A stretch of 61,213 bases of DNA from Aliicoccus persicus. Its GTDB lineage: Bacteria; Bacillota; Bacilli; Staphylococcales; Salinicoccaceae. The position numbers and the translations under genes were made by a program. This document shows, in pieces, positions 9,109 to 17,090 of the stretch. The notes beneath the pieces are model-generated. The model was not told where the DNA came from and made no database searches. It worked only from the letters and a program-made list of their open reading frames with translations. How positions within the stretch are numbered: the stretch's first letter is position 1; the number at the start of each line of letters is the position of its first letter. The stretch spans positions 76,549 through 137,761 of the forward strand of contig NZ_FOIT01000006.1 in the NCBI RefSeq assembly GCF_900110815.1, read 5' to 3'.

Positions 9109-9558
9109 TTAGTCGACTAAATCATACTTATAAATCAACTCACCTTCTGGATCATACTCACCTGTAAAAGTAAATCCCATATTTTCATACAGTTGCTTTG
9201 CCACAACATTTTCTTTTACAAAACTTAAGTAAACGACATTTACTTGATACTTTTTAGTAACAATATCAATCAATAAATGAATTGCCTGCTTGCCGTAACC
9301 CTTTCCTTGATGTGCCTGATCGATAATTATTCGATCAATCCAAGTATCCGGGTTTTTACCAAACGCACCATACATTGCAAATCCTACAACCTCTTCTTCA
9401 TGGTAGATTGCGACAGGGCACCACTGTTCATACTCTGCAGCTTCTTCTAGACATTCTTCTACAGATTCAATAAAGGACTCTTGGTCTTTTTTCATCGTAA
9501 CGTTTTTAACCACTTCAATATTCGCTTCATCTATATTTCTTATCGTTAAACCATCCAT
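9109..9558 (-). CDS. GNAT acetyltransferase, BltD/spermidine acetyltransferase-like
   Basis: Protein of 149 residues with the GNAT fold. The acetyl-CoA loop is IDQAHQGKGYGKQAI (about residues 85-99), followed by LSFVKENVVAKQLYENMGF, which is characteristic of the BltD/PaiA-like spermine-spermidine acetyltransferase group. It would transfer acetyl from acetyl-CoA to a polyamine or other amine in the cytoplasm. The substrate is inferred from similarity only. The gene stands alone; its upstream flank contains the IS30 insertion. Confidence 0.75.
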   Translation of the reverse strand: MDGLTIRNIDEANIEVVKNVTMKKDQESFIESVEECLEEAAEYEQWCPVAIYHEEEVVGFAMYGAFGKNPDTWIDRIIIDQAHQGKGYGKQAIHLLIDIVTKKYQVNVVYLSFVKENVVAKQLYENMGFTFTGEYDPEGELIYKYDLVD

Positions 9559-9680
9559 AATTTCTCATTTCCTTTTGTAAGTATGTATAATTCTGATTAT
9601 ACATTATGATTTGAACGATCGCAAATTTCAAGTTTAAGTTAGCCACCTTGTGATTGTGAAAGTACTATGGTGGGTGTTCC

Positions 9681-9709
9681 TTCTCCCCCTCGGGGGAGAA
9701 ATTTTTTTT
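9681..9709 (+). terminator. Strong hairpin terminator inside the IS end
   Basis: TTCTCCCCC (9681-9689) and GGGGGAGAA (9692-9700) form a very G/C-rich stem followed by a T-run, oriented against the transposase. It would stop plus-strand transcripts that enter the element from outside, protecting the IS from readthrough. Confidence 0.75.
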
Positions 9710-9721
9710 ACACTACGTGCT

Positions 9722-10798
9722 TTAAGCGATTTGGGTCTGTTTGAACGCTTTAACAAAACAGTCATGTGGCGTCTGATAGTTCAAAATTTTACGTGGATAA
9801 TCATTCATCCATCGCTGGATCCGCTGAACCTGTCGGTCGCTGATGTCAGAGATTGATTGGCCTTTCGGAATGAAACGACGAATGAACTTATGTTGATTCT
9901 CACTTGTGCCCCGTTCATATGAGGCAAATGGTCGAGCGAAGTATACATTCGTGACAGACTTCAATGTTTCATAAAGCGTGCTAAATTCGGAACCGTTGTC
10001 TGAGGTAATGGTTTTGAACAAGGATGACATATGATCACCGGCACGTCCGACAAGAGATTCAACAGCTTTAGTCACGGCATTGGCATCCTTGGCGTCAATC
10101 TTTAATAGGACTTCAAATCGTGTCTGTCTTTCCACAAGAGTCAGCAACACTGCATCATGCTTTTGTTTTGCACCAATCATTGTGTCGATTTCCCAATGGC
10201 CAAATGTCGTACGTGATTCAACATCTGCCGGCCTTTCAGTGATAGATGGACCTAAATACCGTTTATGTTTACGTGTCTTAAAGGTTTTCGTTTTTGTATT
10301 ACGTCGCAGCTTTTCCGGTAAGTCGATATTTTTAGTTCGCATGATATGTTGGTCGATCCAGTTGTACAAAGTGGTCGTACATGGAATTAGTGCGTCTGAA
10401 AAGAAATCATGTTCGCGAGCTGTACCGACGACCGTATCAGGCGACCAATTATGTTCCAACATCTGTCTATCTGCCCAGTCAACGAAAGCATCCGACAGGC
10501 TCCACTTCGGGCGACGCCCACAGTGTTTGCGGTTTTCCATGTAAGCGTCATGTGCATAATCTGGATCATAGACAGTATGGTAATAATCGTACGTTTTACC
10601 GTTCTGTTTCTGACGGCTCATCTGTTGCACAGTACCTCTCTCAATTTCGTTATTGATGGTTTGTGGGGCACGTCCTAAACGCTCTGCGATTTGGCGATTG
10701 GAGTAACCTTCACTTTTTAGTATAGAAATTTGAGCGCGTTCAGCCTGTGTCAGATGTTTTCCTTTAATCGATTCAGTGTTATTATGAAATTGCGTCAT
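9722..10798 (-). CDS. IS30-family transposase
   Basis: Protein of 358 residues. The N-terminal helix-turn-helix (about 15-60) contains EGYSNRQIAERLGRAPQTI. The C-terminal DDE integrase core shows FGHWEIDTMIG (first D), TITSDNGSEFS (second D) and YERGTSENQHK (E). The spacing and the RRFIPKG motif after the glutamate are characteristic of IS30 transposases. Length is normal for the family and no frameshift or stop is seen, so it is probably active. It catalyses cut-and-paste or circle-mediated movement of the element. Confidence 0.95.
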   Translation of the reverse strand: MTQFHNNTESIKGKHLTQAERAQISILKSEGYSNRQIAERLGRAPQTINNEIERGTVQQMSRQKQNGKTYDYYHTVYDPDYAHDAYMENRKHCGRRPKWSLSDAFVDWADRQMLEHNWSPDTVVGTAREHDFFSDALIPCTTTLYNWIDQHIMRTKNIDLPEKLRRNTKTKTFKTRKHKRYLGPSITERPADVESRTTFGHWEIDTMIGAKQKHDAVLLTLVERQTRFEVLLKIDAKDANAVTKAVESLVGRAGDHMSSLFKTITSDNGSEFSTLYETLKSVTNVYFARPFASYERGTSENQHKFIRRFIPKGQSISDISDRQVQRIQRWMNDYPRKILNYQTPHDCFVKAFKQTQIA

Positions 10799-10966
10799 GT
10801 GATTTCATTCCTTTATTGAGAGTTGTGGTTAACTTCAATATAACATGAAATTCACATGGCGTTTTTAGTATCAAGGGTGGCTAAGTTCATTATAAAATCC
10901 ACCTGATTTGAACGATAATAGTTTAGCTAGATTAAATGTAGAATAAATAAAAGAAGGGATGATGAG

Positions 10967-11410
10967 ATGATGATTACAGAAAAATATTGGGAGAATTTTA
11001 TCGAAAAAAATCCTAGCTATAAAGATAAACCATATGAAGCATGGCAATTTGGAGCAGACCCAAATACGCTTGCTGCGCTTGTAGTTAAAGGTACGAAGAC
11101 TTTGACATGCAGCAGTTTTAGGGAATATCAAATGGAGAATGAGCCACTACCTGAAGTGGGTGATGTGAGTATTATTCTGGATGAGGAAAATCAGCCGAAA
11201 GGAATTATTGAGAACACGAGAGTCTACACAATGAAGTTTTCAGATGTCGATGATGAGATTGCCTACAAAGAAGGTGAAGGTGACCGATCATTGGCATATT
11301 GGAGAAAGTCACACATTGAATTTTTCGAATGGTTGTATGAAAAACTGGGTCACGAGTTTAACGAATCGGAAGAGATTGTCGTGGAAGAGTTTAAATTGAT
11401 TTATAAGTAG
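10967..11410 (+). CDS. ASCH-domain protein (YhfF-like)
   Basis: Protein of 147 residues made almost wholly of an ASCH domain. Features are FGADPNTLAALVVKGTKT, PLPEVGDVSIILDE and the late GDRSLAYWRKSH. ASCH domains have an RNA-binding-like fold and are linked to RNA metabolism or nucleoside-derivative chemistry; the precise role here is unknown. The ATG at 10967 or the next one at 10970 could be used after AGAAGGGA. Its upstream region is cut by the IS30 element 80 bp away, so its native promoter may have been displaced. Confidence 0.8.
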   Translation: MMITEKYWENFIEKNPSYKDKPYEAWQFGADPNTLAALVVKGTKTLTCSSFREYQMENEPLPEVGDVSIILDEENQPKGIIENTRVYTMKFSDVDDEIAYKEGEGDRSLAYWRKSHIEFFEWLYEKLGHEFNESEEIVVEEFKLIYK

Positions 11411-11416
11411 ACTTAA

Positions 11417-11444
11417 AAAGAACCTAAACTAGTTTAGGTTCTTT
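11417..11444. terminator. Perfect palindromic terminator
   Basis: A 28-bp perfect palindrome, AAAGAACCTAAACT followed by its reverse complement, between two convergent genes. The T-run is short, so termination is likely but not certain. Confidence 0.7.
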
Positions 11445-11450
11445 ACTTAT

Positions 11451-12155
11451 TTACCGATTCTCTTCCCAATCATGGAAAGTTTTGACATCAAATTTGCCGG
11501 AACTCTCTAACAGTTGCTTTAGGATATAAATATGTCCAGCACCGACAATCATAATTACTCTCGAATCGTCTTTTAGATTTCTCGTTATATTATTCACCAT
11601 AATCATGTTTCTTTTATACCACCACGCTAACCATGGAATAGACATTTCCCATTTGTCTCCAAGTAACATCATATGGCCATACAATTCTTGATCTCGCTTA
11701 TAGTTTTCTGGATGATTTAACTTTAAAGTAGCATCATAAATGTTTTCTGCAGCACCGAGTTGATTGTGAAAATTTTGTAAATCAGTCAGCCTATTCATGA
11801 ATTCCGGATCATGTTGTTCTGCCCATTCTACAGCATCAGAAATACCATTTTGATTTTGATCATTTTCCATCCAATCCACGGCTCGAATTGACTTTATTCC
11901 ATTCTTTTTCCCAAGATAAAAACCTAAATCATAAGATTCGTATTTATAGAATCTATTTTTATCATAACTCTGGTAGTGCTCATCAATCTCGTCTTGGTTC
12001 TTTTCTTCAATCTCAATACATATATCAGTTGGTTGAAACGTACTTAAGCTGTCTCTTAGCGTTTGTAAGCTTTTTAGAAATGAATTTGAAGGATCTCTCT
12101 CGTTAAACATTTCATGATAATGGGTTGATCCTAGGATTAAAATTTGTGGTTTCAA
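11451..12155 (-). CDS. DUF5694-like / TraB-type protein
   Basis: Cytoplasmic protein of 234 residues starting at a TTG with GGAGGC upstream. The beginning PQILILGSTHYHEMF and the end VIMIVGAGHIYILKQLL match the layout of the DUF5694 group, distantly related to the TraB/TIKI/EreA fold in which the GxH motifs form an active site. There is no signal peptide. Biochemical activity is unknown for this group, so only the family placement is offered. It is convergent with the ASCH gene. Confidence 0.6.
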   Translation of the reverse strand: MKPQILILGSTHYHEMFNERDPSNSFLKSLQTLRDSLSTFQPTDICIEIEEKNQDEIDEHYQSYDKNRFYKYESYDLGFYLGKKNGIKSIRAVDWMENDQNQNGISDAVEWAEQHDPEFMNRLTDLQNFHNQLGAAENIYDATLKLNHPENYKRDQELYGHMMLLGDKWEMSIPWLAWWYKRNMIMVNNITRNLKDDSRVIMIVGAGHIYILKQLLESSGKFDVKTFHDWEENR

Positions 12156-12234
12156 AAATTACGCCTCCGATAGCAACTATTAGACTTTTTTGTATGTTAA
12201 TTCATTTAGTTTCTAATATTGTTTAAATCCATAG

Positions 12235-12666
12235 TACCATATAATTGAGGGTAGCCTTTCTCCGAATTTAATACCATCAAGTGCATCAGCTCAGGCTGAT
12301 ATTAGAGTACCTGTTGGTGTAGACATGCGTGACATCGAGCAGAAAATAAAAGAAATTGTAGATTCCATTTAGGGATTATCTTTTAATTTATTTAATCAGT
12401 ATGAACCCAGTTGGTTTGATATCAATCATGAGATATTTTCATTGACTGCAGCAAACGTTAAATACATCACTGGTGAAGAACTTGTGACAACGATGCGAGT
12501 AGGAGCATCTGATGCACGTCATTACAAAATATCGAAAGGTATACCAAGTGTGAACTGTGGAATGAGTGCGTATAATTTAGGTGGACCGGAGGAATATATT
12601 GAAGTTGATGAGTTAGTAGATCTTGCGAAGATACATGCTCTGACTGCTTTTGACTTCTTATCATAA
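12235..12666 (+). pseudogene. M20-family peptidase remnant (ArgE/DapE-like), C-terminal part
   Basis: One continuous frame reads NLIPSSASAQADIRVPVGVD, then a TAG at 12369-12371, then GLSFNLFNQYEPSW and TGEELVTTMRVGASDARHY, SAYNLGGPEEYIEV and LAKIHALTAFDF to the stop at 12666. This is the C-terminal part of an M20 metallopeptidase, including the segment carrying the catalytic-domain SDARHY motif. The N-terminal half with the zinc ligands is missing and the upstream frame is closed, so it cannot be functional. It ends with its original terminator. Confidence 0.8.
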
Positions 12667-12671
12667 TGAAT

Positions 12672-12706
12672 AGCCTAGACAGGTAATGTTGTCTAGGCTT
12701 CTTTTT
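12672..12706 (+). terminator. Intrinsic terminator after the M20 remnant
   Basis: AGCCTAGACA (12672-12681) pairs perfectly with TGTCTAGGCT (12690-12699) across an 8-base loop, followed by a T-rich tail. Confidence 0.88.
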
Positions 12707-12773
12707 GTGTAGTATTCGGTTAAATCTCATAAACTTATGGGCATTACGGCTTTAAATCGGATTTGCGTTCCAG

Positions 12774-13142
12774 TGAGCCTCACTCATAGTCCATCAAATC
12801 CGTTTGCGAGACCATGAGCCTCGCTCATAGTCCGTCAAATCCGTTTGCGAGACCGTGAGCCTCGCTCATAGTCCGTCAAATCCGTTTGCGAGACCATGAG
12901 CCTCGCTCATAGTCCGTCAAATCCGTTTGCGAGACCGTGAGCCTCGCTCATAGTCCGTCAAATCCGTTTACGAGACAATGAACCCCGCTCATAGTCCGTC
13001 AAATCCGTTTACGAGACCGTGAGCCTCGCTCATAGTCCGTCAAATCCGTTTGCGAGACCATGAGCCTCGCTCATAGTCCGTCAAATCCGTTTACGCGCCT
13101 ATGAACGCCGCTCTTAGTCACTCAATCGATTCCCATTCTTCA
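12774..13142. repeat. 41-bp tandem repeat array, nine copies
   Basis: Units start at 12774, 12815, 12856, 12897, 12938, 12979, 13020, 13061 and 13102, exactly 41 bp apart. The consensus contains TGAGCCTCGCTCATAGTCC and CAAATCCGTTTGCGAGACCA. Each unit holds two small inverted repeats, TGAGC-CTC-GCTCA and CAAA-TCCG-TTTG. The ninth copy is degenerate and runs into the 3' end of the convergent GNAT gene (13118). There are no unique spacers. A second array of the same family is at 33819-34187. Confidence 0.95.
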
Positions 13143-13663
13143 CGGAGCACACCCATTCTAATAGAATCGTAGTATTCACCATCATAAAAGCGAACTTTAC
13201 GCATCCGACCTTCCATCGTCATGCCTAATTTCTCTGCAACGTGTATCATACGTGTATTACCTGACCATGTCGTGAGTCCGATTCGTGGGAGATTAACTTC
13301 ATTAAACAGATGTTCAATCCATAACCGCAGCGCGCGGGTACCGATGCCTTTGCCCCAGTTTTTCCCTTCGTAAAGCAGGATGCCGACTTCTAACCACTTC
13401 CTCATTTCATCTTCATAGTAGTACGTCACCATGCCGATGAACTCGCCATCCAGAACGATCGCCTGTCTAGACGTTTGATTTAAAAAATCATACTTCTTAT
13501 ACAAGAATATTTCATAAGACAAAGCCTCATGCGCATAGTAAGGTGCATCCCATTTTTTCCATTCGGGATTTTTATCTTTGAACGCAAGTGCCCAGAGCTC
13601 CGGTAAATCTTCTTCTGCTATTTTTCTTATTTCAAGATTATCATCGATTAAACTACCCAACAT
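13118..13663 (-). CDS. GNAT acetyltransferase, RimJ/RimL type
   Basis: Protein of 181 residues. The acetyl-CoA-binding loop GKNWGKGIGTRALRLWIEHLF and the C-terminal NTRMIHVAEKLGMTMEGRMRKVR place it in the RimJ/RimL-like GNAT group, which acetylates protein N-termini or small amines. The ATG at 13663 overlaps the end of the upstream GNAT gene by 11 bp, so the two are translationally coupled. Its last codons lie within the final degenerate unit of the 41-bp array. Substrate unknown. Confidence 0.85.
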   Translation of the reverse strand: MLGSLIDDNLEIRKIAEEDLPELWALAFKDKNPEWKKWDAPYYAHEALSYEIFLYKKYDFLNQTSRQAIVLDGEFIGMVTYYYEDEMRKWLEVGILLYEGKNWGKGIGTRALRLWIEHLFNEVNLPRIGLTTWSGNTRMIHVAEKLGMTMEGRMRKVRFYDGEYYDSIRMGVLREEWESIE

Positions 13664-14111
13664 ACTTCACCATCACTAAACAAGGATTCCATTCATCCCA
13701 AAGTGTCGGAAACACTTCTAACCGTTTAAATCCGACTGATTCATAAAATCGAATGGTTGCATCATACTCGTCGTAGTGTCCTTCATCCACAGTTTTAACT
13801 TGTAAGAAGTCATACTTTCCTGCGACAGATTCTTCAAGCGCTGATTGCAGTGCTTTCCCAATACCTTGATGATGGTACGCTTTTTTCACACCCATGCAAT
13901 GGATTTCAGTTGTACTATTGCTGGTTTCTTTTAAAGTCACAAACCCAAGCAATTTTTCGTTATCAAACGCTGCCCATAACGGTAACTCTCTCGACTCATC
14001 AATATATGCTTGAGTTGAATCTGGTAAACCAAACCACTCTGGTAAGTCTGCAAGCACTTCTTTAACAATGGCTGCCTTTTCTTCACTATTTTCTACTTCA
14101 GTAATTCTCAT
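13653..14111 (-). CDS. GNAT acetyltransferase
   Basis: Protein of 152 residues starting MRITEVENSEEKAAIV at 14111, where AGGAGG is 8 bases upstream; an earlier in-frame ATG at 14162 lies inside a leader hairpin and lacks an RBS. The acetyl-CoA loop HHQGIGKALQSALEE (about residues 78-92) and ATIRFYESVGFKRLE identify a GNAT enzyme. It is first of a two-gene acetyltransferase operon with a structured leader containing a 17-codon open frame, suggesting control at the level of translation. Substrate unknown. Confidence 0.85.
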   Translation of the reverse strand: MRITEVENSEEKAAIVKEVLADLPEWFGLPDSTQAYIDESRELPLWAAFDNEKLLGFVTLKETSNSTTEIHCMGVKKAYHHQGIGKALQSALEESVAGKYDFLQVKTVDEGHYDEYDATIRFYESVGFKRLEVFPTLWDEWNPCLVMVKYVG

Positions 14112-14129
14112 TCTAAACCTCCTAAATTT

Positions 14130-14154
14130 GAAGGTCTTATGCTGTGCGACCTTC
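14130..14154 (-). promoter_or_regulatory. Leader hairpin between leader peptide and GNAT gene
   Basis: GAAGGTC (14130-14136) and GACCTTC (14148-14154) form a 7-bp stem on the transcript. Its 11-base loop contains the stop codon of the 17-codon leader frame, and the AGGAGG of the GNAT gene follows eight bases after the stem. A ribosome finishing or stalling on the leader would melt this stem, as in translation-attenuation leaders. This is inference from layout. Confidence 0.45.
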
Positions 14155-14190
14155 CTGCACATAATTATTAATTTCGATTAAATTTTTCAT
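14137..14190 (-). CDS. 17-residue leader peptide upstream of the GNAT pair
   Basis: An ATG at 14190 preceded by AAAGGACGTG opens a 17-codon frame, MKNLIEINNYVQEGRTA, ending in TAA within the leader hairpin. It lies between the promoter at 14222-14250 and the GNAT gene. Short size means coding cannot be proved from sequence, but the RBS, the position and the overlap with the hairpin favour a translated leader. Confidence 0.45.
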   Translation of the reverse strand: MKNLIEINNYVQEGRTA

Positions 14191-14221
14191 GTGTATCACG
14201 TCCTTTTTAGTAGATAGGGTC

Positions 14222-14250
14222 AGTATACATACTCGCATAACATTTGTAAA
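14222..14250 (-). promoter_or_regulatory. Sigma-A promoter of the leader-GNAT-GNAT operon
   Basis: On the minus strand TTTACA (14250-14245) and TATACT (14227-14222) are 17 bp apart, with a TG one base before the -10. This is a good vegetative promoter about 30 bp before the leader peptide. Confidence 0.7.
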
Positions 14251-14293
14251 TATTCACATCATCGATTATAAATAAACTAGGAAGGTGAATGAT

Positions 14294-15061
14294 ATGGATA
14301 TCGTAGCAGTCATTTCACATATAAAAGCTGAATCAAGCACCGTTACTGTCCACGCGCTCGCTGATAAGTTTGGCTACAGCGAAGCGTATTTTAGTCGTGC
14401 GTTTAAACAGGAAGTGGGTATATCTCCGAGCGAGTACATACAAGCTGTTAAACGTGAACAGGCGATTGAAGAGATTATAACAAATGATCGTTCTATTTTA
14501 AGCTCGCAGTTAAAGGCAGGATATTTAAGCGAAGGTTCATTTTCTAACTTGATAAAAAAAGCGATGTCCATTTCACCGAAACAACTGAGCAAAAATAAAT
14601 TAGAGATTTTGAAAGACTATAACGACTCTGAAAAAGATTATTTAGAAGAAGCAGAGGATGTCGGATATGATCTACAAGTCAATATAACATGTAGTGAAAA
14701 ATTTGATGGCATCGTCTTTGTTGGTTTATTTAAGAAACCACTTCCTGACAGACCACCTGTTATTGGGATTCCGATTTTGAACTATCCAAAGAATAACTGT
14801 GTCGACTTTAGTAATGTGCCACCTGGAAGTTATTATGTCATGGCATGTGTCATACATAAAACGTTAGATCCAACAAAACTGTTCGTGCTGAAAGATAACT
14901 TGAGAGGTAAGATTGATACACCATTTGAATTTCCAGGTAAGTATAACTGTGAATTGTTACTCAGACCACCTCACATTTCTGATCCGCCAATTACTGTGAA
15001 TTTACCGAAGTTATTTATTGAAACGGTGAAAAGTAAAGTGAAGGAATTTAGGTCAGATTAA
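14294..15061 (+). CDS. AraC-family regulator
   Basis: Protein of 255 residues from the ATG at 14294 (GAAGGTG upstream). Two helix-turn-helix units occupy residues about 1-105: VHALADKFGYSEAYFSRAFK in the first and LKAGYLSEGSFSNLIKKAM in the second. The N-terminal position of the DNA-binding domain is unusual for AraC but normal for the Rob/SoxS-like type with a C-terminal effector domain. The C-terminal 120 residues (NVPPGSYYVMACVIHKTLDP and following) are probably the sensor. It precedes the VOC genes on the same strand and may control them, but no terminator or shared operator is clear. Confidence 0.8.
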   Translation: MDIVAVISHIKAESSTVTVHALADKFGYSEAYFSRAFKQEVGISPSEYIQAVKREQAIEEIITNDRSILSSQLKAGYLSEGSFSNLIKKAMSISPKQLSKNKLEILKDYNDSEKDYLEEAEDVGYDLQVNITCSEKFDGIVFVGLFKKPLPDRPPVIGIPILNYPKNNCVDFSNVPPGSYYVMACVIHKTLDPTKLFVLKDNLRGKIDTPFEFPGKYNCELLLRPPHISDPPITVNLPKLFIETVKSKVKEFRSD

Positions 15062-15113
15062 AATAAATTTTTATGTATGAAAGTTAGTACAATATTTGTG
15101 AGGAGATGATTCG

Positions 15114-15968
15114 ATGATCGTATCACAAGTATTAACATCTGGAAATCTAGATGAAATGATTGCGTTTTACAATGATGTGTTTGGCGAGGTAGAGGTCGTA
15201 GAAGCGAAAGATTTTCGTGGCAATGCAAATAATCAGTACCGTCATGTGAAAATTCTTGGGAATGATTTTTTCCTAATGAATGACGGAGAGATTACAGATA
15301 AAGTGCCAGCACTATTTTATATGGTTGTCTTTCCTGAGAATCGTCGAGATGAGTTGATTACATTACATGAGAAACTAAGTGATGGAGCGCGAAGTTTAAG
15401 TGATGTAAAGGATATGAATTTTACGGAAGCCTTGTACATGTTCCAAGATAAGTTTGGTCTCGTATGGAACTTTTGGTCAGATGCGTATTGTGATGCTCCA
15501 GTGATTTTGCCAAGCATGGTGATGAGTGACGATTTAGTAGGCAGGATTGATGAGATGAAAGCATTTTACGAAGGTGTTTTTGATGATGTTGAATTTGGAG
15601 AGGTTTCATTTTTGGACAATGGATTGATTGAGCATGTCTCAATTCGGCTTTTAAATCATGAATTACAAGTTGCTGAAACGAGTGTGAAGAATTTGTTTTC
15701 ACTTGATTCGATTTCATCACTGAATCTAGGCTGTGAAACACAAGAAGAAATTGATCGTTATTCCAAAGCGTTAGGTGATCATTATTATCCGGGTGGTTGG
15801 TTGAAGGATAAGATGGGCGTCATGTGGTGTGTCGATTGGCCGGGGATGATAGATCTTTTATCGGTTGCAAATGAACAGCAGGAACAAGCGATTTTCGGAG
15901 CGATTATGAAAGAGGATCCAATTTGTATTGAAGATGTAAAAGCAGCGTTTGAAAATAATAAGGAGTGA
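15114..15968 (+). CDS. Tandem VOC (PhnB-like) domain protein
   Basis: Protein of 284 residues made of two vicinal-oxygen-chelate modules of the PhnB/3-demethylubiquinone-methyltransferase-like type. The first (1-125) has GNLDEMIAFYNDVFGEVEV and DKFGLVWNFWSDA; the second (136-265) has IDEMKAFYEGVFDDVEFGE and LKDKMGVMWCVDWPGM. The family includes metal-dependent dioxygenases, isomerases and resistance proteins; no activity can be assigned. A close paralogue follows at 16136 with a half-length VOC frame between them, so the cluster arose by duplication. RBS GAGGAG precedes the ATG. Confidence 0.75.
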   Translation: MIVSQVLTSGNLDEMIAFYNDVFGEVEVVEAKDFRGNANNQYRHVKILGNDFFLMNDGEITDKVPALFYMVVFPENRRDELITLHEKLSDGARSLSDVKDMNFTEALYMFQDKFGLVWNFWSDAYCDAPVILPSMVMSDDLVGRIDEMKAFYEGVFDDVEFGEVSFLDNGLIEHVSIRLLNHELQVAETSVKNLFSLDSISSLNLGCETQEEIDRYSKALGDHYYPGGWLKDKMGVMWCVDWPGMIDLLSVANEQQEQAIFGAIMKEDPICIEDVKAAFENNKE

Positions 15969-15974
15969 TTAACC

Positions 15975-16139
15975 ATGTTTAAAGCAATACCATATTTTAT
16001 TTTTCAAGACGCCAATGCCGCAATTGCCTATTATGAAGAGTTTTTTGATGCAAAATTGTTGAGTAAAAACACAGCGGATGACCCAGCGTTTGCTGATATG
16101 CCTGAGAAGATTGAGAAACCTGAGGAGATATCACGATGA
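15975..16139 (+). pseudogene. Half-length PhnB-like VOC gene
   Basis: A 54-codon frame, MFKAIPYFIFQDANAAIAYY and EEFFDAKLLSKNTADDPAF, matches the N-terminal third of a single-domain PhnB-like VOC protein, which is normally about 130-150 residues. It then stops at a TGA that overlaps the ATG of the next gene (ATGA). AAGGAG lies before its start, so it is probably still translated and coupled to the downstream paralogue. It looks like a deletion remnant of a third VOC gene, though a short retained peptide is possible. Confidence 0.65.
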
Positions 16140-16990
16140 TAAAATCACAAATAATGAACCATCGTAATCTGGATGAAATGATTGCTTTTTATAACGATGT
16201 ATTTGGTGATGTGGAAGTGCTTTACTCTAGATATATTAAAGATCATGAGAACGATCAGTTTAGACATGTCAGAATATTAGACCATGAATTTTATCTGATG
16301 CGTGGACCGCATCACCCAGATAAAGTACCAGCAATTTTTTACATGGTTGTGTTTCCAGAAAGTAGACGTCATGAACTGGAACAATTACATGTAAAACTTA
16401 GAGATGGTGGCCGTGACTTAAGTCATGTGGAAGACATGAAATTTTCTGATGATTTGTATTTACTACAAGATAAATATGGCACCCTCTGGCGCTTCTGGGC
16501 AGCTGAGTATTTCGAAGCACCCGGAATTCTTCCAAGCTTGGTCATGCATGATGATATGGTTGGTAAAATTGGTGAGATGAAAACATACTATGAGAATATT
16601 TTTGATGACGTCGAGTTTGGAGAAATTAGCTATCTTGACAATGGTTTGATCGACCATGTATCCGTCAGAATCTTAAACTACGAGTTGCAAGTGTGTGAGA
16701 CAAGTGAGAAGGATTTGTTTTCATTAACTGCTGTATCATTGCTCGTACTGGATTGTGAAACACAAGAAGAGATTGATAGGTATCATAATGGACTTGTCAG
16801 TCAAGCGTACTCTTCTGGCTGGTTAAAAGATAAGATGGGCATCGTTTGGATTGTGGACTGGGTCGGAATGCACAATCTCTTAAAGAATGCAAACCCAAAA
16901 CAAGCGAAGGCAATGTTTGCTGCAATTGATAACGCTGGTCCAATTTGCATTGAAGATGTAAAGAAAGCTTATGAGGATAATGCAGAGTGA
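16136..16990 (+). CDS. Tandem VOC (PhnB-like) domain protein, paralogue
   Basis: Protein of 284 residues, identical in length and layout to the product at 15114. Shared landmarks are NLDEMIAFYNDVFGDVEV, FYMVVFPESRRHEL, the second-module IFDDVEFGEISYLDNGLI and LKDKMGIVWIVDW. The N-terminal and central strands are most conserved and the loop after the first module has diverged. GAGGAG lies before the ATG inside the half-gene upstream. It ends the cluster at a clear terminator. Confidence 0.75.
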   Translation: MIKSQIMNHRNLDEMIAFYNDVFGDVEVLYSRYIKDHENDQFRHVRILDHEFYLMRGPHHPDKVPAIFYMVVFPESRRHELEQLHVKLRDGGRDLSHVEDMKFSDDLYLLQDKYGTLWRFWAAEYFEAPGILPSLVMHDDMVGKIGEMKTYYENIFDDVEFGEISYLDNGLIDHVSVRILNYELQVCETSEKDLFSLTAVSLLVLDCETQEEIDRYHNGLVSQAYSSGWLKDKMGIVWIVDWVGMHNLLKNANPKQAKAMFAAIDNAGPICIEDVKKAYEDNAE

Positions 16991-17001
16991 ATAATAAAAC
17001 G

Positions 17002-17031
17002 GACTCAACTTTGGTTGGGTCTTTATTATTT
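17002..17031 (+). terminator. Intrinsic terminator of the VOC cluster
   Basis: GACTCAAC (17002-17009), loop TTTG and GTTGGGTC (17014-17021), then a T-rich tail. One G-T pair. Confidence 0.88.
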
Positions 17032-17090
17032 TGTCTGAATAATTATCGGTGTGGTAAACTTTGTTGTATAGAGAAAAAGGGAGGATTAAC

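Larger units (their letters stand above)
9641..10882 (-). mobile_element. IS30-family insertion sequence, complete
   Basis: A 1242-bp element with one intact transposase gene. The ends are short inverted repeats: AGCCACCTTG at 9641-9650 and CAAGGGTGGCT at 10872-10882. Both flanks carry AAGTT (9636-9640 and 10883-10887), a probable 5-bp target duplication. The paired flanks and intact gene suggest a recent insertion. It sits in the intergenic space between a GNAT gene and the ASCH gene. Family assignment rests on the transposase; exact termini are my reading of the repeats. Confidence 0.82.
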